Shown: piece after piece, positions 62,749 through 64,000 of the stretch
Numbering within the stretch: position 1 is the stretch's first letter
How the letters are laid out: each line of letters opens with the position of its first letter
From: Burkholderia sp. IMCC1007
Lineage (GTDB): Bacteria > Pseudomonadota > Gammaproteobacteria > Burkholderiales > Burkholderiaceae
Length of the DNA: 64,000 bases
Direction: 5' to 3'
NCBI RefSeq assembly: GCF_027257875.1
Contig: NZ_JAPVQY010000020.1
Location: 1 to 64,000, forward strand
Notes under the pieces: model-generated
Seen by the model: the letters and a program-made list of their open reading frames with translations, nothing else
Database searches by the model: none
What the model was told of the DNA's origin: nothing
Program-made: the position numbers and the translations under genes

Positions 62749-63198
62749 ATGGCAGGAAGCCCCATTCGATCCAGCATGCGCGGCGGCCGTTCGCGCCGCG
62801 CGATGGCCGACATCAACGTCGTGCCGTACATCGACGTGATGCTCGTGCTGCTCGTGATCTTCATGGTCACGGCACCGCTCGTCGCCCCGTCGATCATCAA
62901 TCTGCCGACCGTCGGCAATGCCGCGCCGCAGGAGCAGACGCCGCCCGTCGTCGTCAACATCAAGGCCGACCGGACGATGAGCGTCAAGTACAAGGGCGAC
63001 TCCGGCGCGACGCAGGAAGACACGATGACCAAGGGCGAGCTCGACAGCTTCATCGCGTCCCGTCAGGCTGACCATCCCGACCAGCCGGTCGTGATCGCGG
63101 CCGACAAGACCGTGCAGTACGATGCCGTCATGACTGTGATGTCGGATCTGAAGGCGCGCGGCGTCAAGCGCGTCGGCCTCCTCGTCAAATCGCAATGA
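62749..63198 (+). CDS. tolR: TolR, inner-membrane motor protein
   Basis: A 149-residue ExbD/TolR protein with one TM helix (INVVPYIDVMLVLLVIFMV, Asp conserved for proton passage) and a periplasmic domain ending VKRVGLLVKSQ. The start at 62749 has AAGGAG. It lies 10 bp after tolQ and overlaps tolA by ATGA. Confidence 0.96.
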   Translation: MAGSPIRSSMRGGRSRRAMADINVVPYIDVMLVLLVIFMVTAPLVAPSIINLPTVGNAAPQEQTPPVVVNIKADRTMSVKYKGDSGATQEDTMTKGELDSFIASRQADHPDQPVVIAADKTVQYDAVMTVMSDLKARGVKRVGLLVKSQ

Positions 63199-64000
63199 AC
63201 CGGCAGCAATCCACGCGCGGCAACGCCTACCCGCCTCAGCCTCCTCGCGAGCGCGGCACCTGGCGTGCGTTCGCGCTCGCCGCGCTGATGCATGTGCTGC
63301 TGGCGCTGTTTCTCTATCACGGCGTGCAATGGCAGAACAGCACGCCGGCAGGCGCCGAAGCCGAGCTGTGGACTGCGGTGCCCGACGTCCCCACGCCGCG
63401 CCCCGTCGTGCCGCCGCCGCCCGCGAAGGTGGCGCCGCCCGCTCCGCCCGTGCGCGACGAGCAGGCCGACATCGCATTGCAGCAGAAGAAGCGGCAGCAG
63501 GAAGCGGCCGCGCGTGAAGCGCTGCTCGAGCAGCAGCAGCGCCGCGCGCAGCAACTGAAAAAGCAGGAAGACGAAGCCCGGCGCGCGCAGCTCGCCGCCC
63601 AGCAGGCCGCCGCGCTCGCCGCGCAAAAGGCCGCCGAGCGCGAAAAGCAGAAGCAGGCGGACAAGCTGAAGCAACAGCAGCTCGTCGAGCAGCAAAAACT
63701 CGAACAGCAGAAGCTTCAACAGCAGAAGCAGGCGCAGCTCGAGGCGCAGCAGGCGGCGAAGGCCAAGGCCGATGCGGCCGCGAAGGCGAAGGCGGAAGCC
63801 CAGGCGCAGGCCAAAGCGAAGGCGAAGGCCGAAGCGAAGGCCGAAGCGGCTGCGCGCGCGAAGGCCGAAGCGGCATCGAAGGCGAAGCTCGACCAGGAAC
63901 GGAACGCACGCCTCGCGCAGATGCAGGGCATGGCAGGCGCCGGTGAAGGCGGCGGCCAGGGCCTCGCGCACAGCGGCACCGGCACGGGTTCCGGTGGCAA
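63195..64000 (+). CDS. tolA: TolA (5' part; runs past window end)
   Basis: At least 268 residues, no stop before the window ends. One N-terminal TM helix (FALAALMHVLLALFLYHGV) is followed by a Pro-rich segment (VPTPRPVVPPPPAKVAPPAPP) and a long Ala/Lys/Gln/Glu coiled coil (KAKAEAKAEAAARAKAEA) spanning the periplasm. The C-terminal globular domain that contacts TolB/Pal lies outside. The start overlaps the tolR stop as ATGA. Confidence 0.95.
   Translation, partial: MNRQQSTRGNAYPPQPPRERGTWRAFALAALMHVLLALFLYHGVQWQNSTPAGAEAELWTAVPDVPTPRPVVPPPPAKVAPPAPPVRDEQADIALQQKKRQQEAAAREALLEQQQRRAQQLKKQEDEARRAQLAAQQAAALAAQKAAEREKQKQADKLKQQQLVEQQKLEQQKLQQQKQAQLEAQQAAKAKADAAAKAKAEAQAQAKAKAKAEAKAEAAARAKAEAASKAKLDQERNARLAQMQGMAGAGEGGGQGLAHSGTGTGSGG

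Overview
The window is high-GC DNA (about two thirds GC by eye) with a gene content typical of chromosome 1 of a Burkholderia species, most probably of the Burkholderia cepacia complex. The basis is the protein sequences I recognise: a CIRCE-controlled groESL pair beside thiD and rubredoxin, 3-hydroxybutyrate oligomer hydrolase, ybgC-tolQRA, and an hmgA-fahA operon. No database was searched. No tRNA, rRNA, CRISPR array, insertion sequence, prophage or replication origin was seen.

Layout. 1-7.1 kb: an unfinished Ala-rich ORF behind rubredoxin, a ThiD homologue, groESL with its operator, a collapsed ABC-ATPase gene, a START-like protein and a DUF1571 pair. 7.2-9.2 kb: an exported protein of nine degenerate repeats. 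9.6-13.8 kb: a divergent D-amino-acid locus (binding protein and FAD dehydrogenase on one side, ornithine-cyclodeaminase-family reductase and YheO/DauR-type regulator on the other), with TAGACT palindromes between. 14-17.5 kb: a DsbA/FrnE-like protein, a DHA2 exporter, a heptamer repeat tract and a TauE-type exporter. 17.5-21.4 kb: a scarred region holding an MNT-HEPN toxin-antitoxin module whose HEPN gene is broken, a carboxypeptidase remnant and an intact lipoprotein 3HB-oligomer hydrolase.

21.6-34.8 kb: a BON protein, a TAXI-type solute-binding membrane protein, a second DsbA-fold enzyme with a LysR regulator, xanthine dehydrogenase (xdhAB plus an XdhC lacking its first domain), an MFS carrier, a RES/Xre-type toxin-antitoxin pair and an EamA exporter. 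34.9-43.6 kb: AraC and LysR regulators, a class V aminotransferase, D-lactate dehydrogenase, BluB with a low-complexity tail and two MFS exporters. 43.7-48.7 kb: an aromatic operon (flavoprotein hydroxylase, 76-aa partner, broken MFS permease, homogentisate dioxygenase, fumarylacetoacetase) matching the Pseudomonas mhaABC-hmgAB scheme for 3-hydroxyphenylacetate. 49-55.3 kb: a degenerate EAL protein, a GFA-fold protein, an IclR regulator divergent from glutaryl-CoA dehydrogenase, 1-Cys peroxiredoxin and a DUF883/YqjE/YqjK-like envelope cluster. 55.4-64 kb: a tightly coupled minor pilin operon without pilY1, nrdR and glyA, an SDR, and the start of the tol-pal operon (ybgC tolQ tolR tolA, cut by the window end).

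A theme of the window is gene decay: four broken genes (ABC ATPase, HEPN toxin, S10 peptidase, aromatic permease), each beside an apparently intact neighbour or partner. The most interesting leads are the MNT-HEPN scar with its array of TGAGGATT boxes, the D-amino-acid locus with shared operators, the nine-repeat exported protein, and the hydroxyphenylacetate operon whose permease has been deleted internally.
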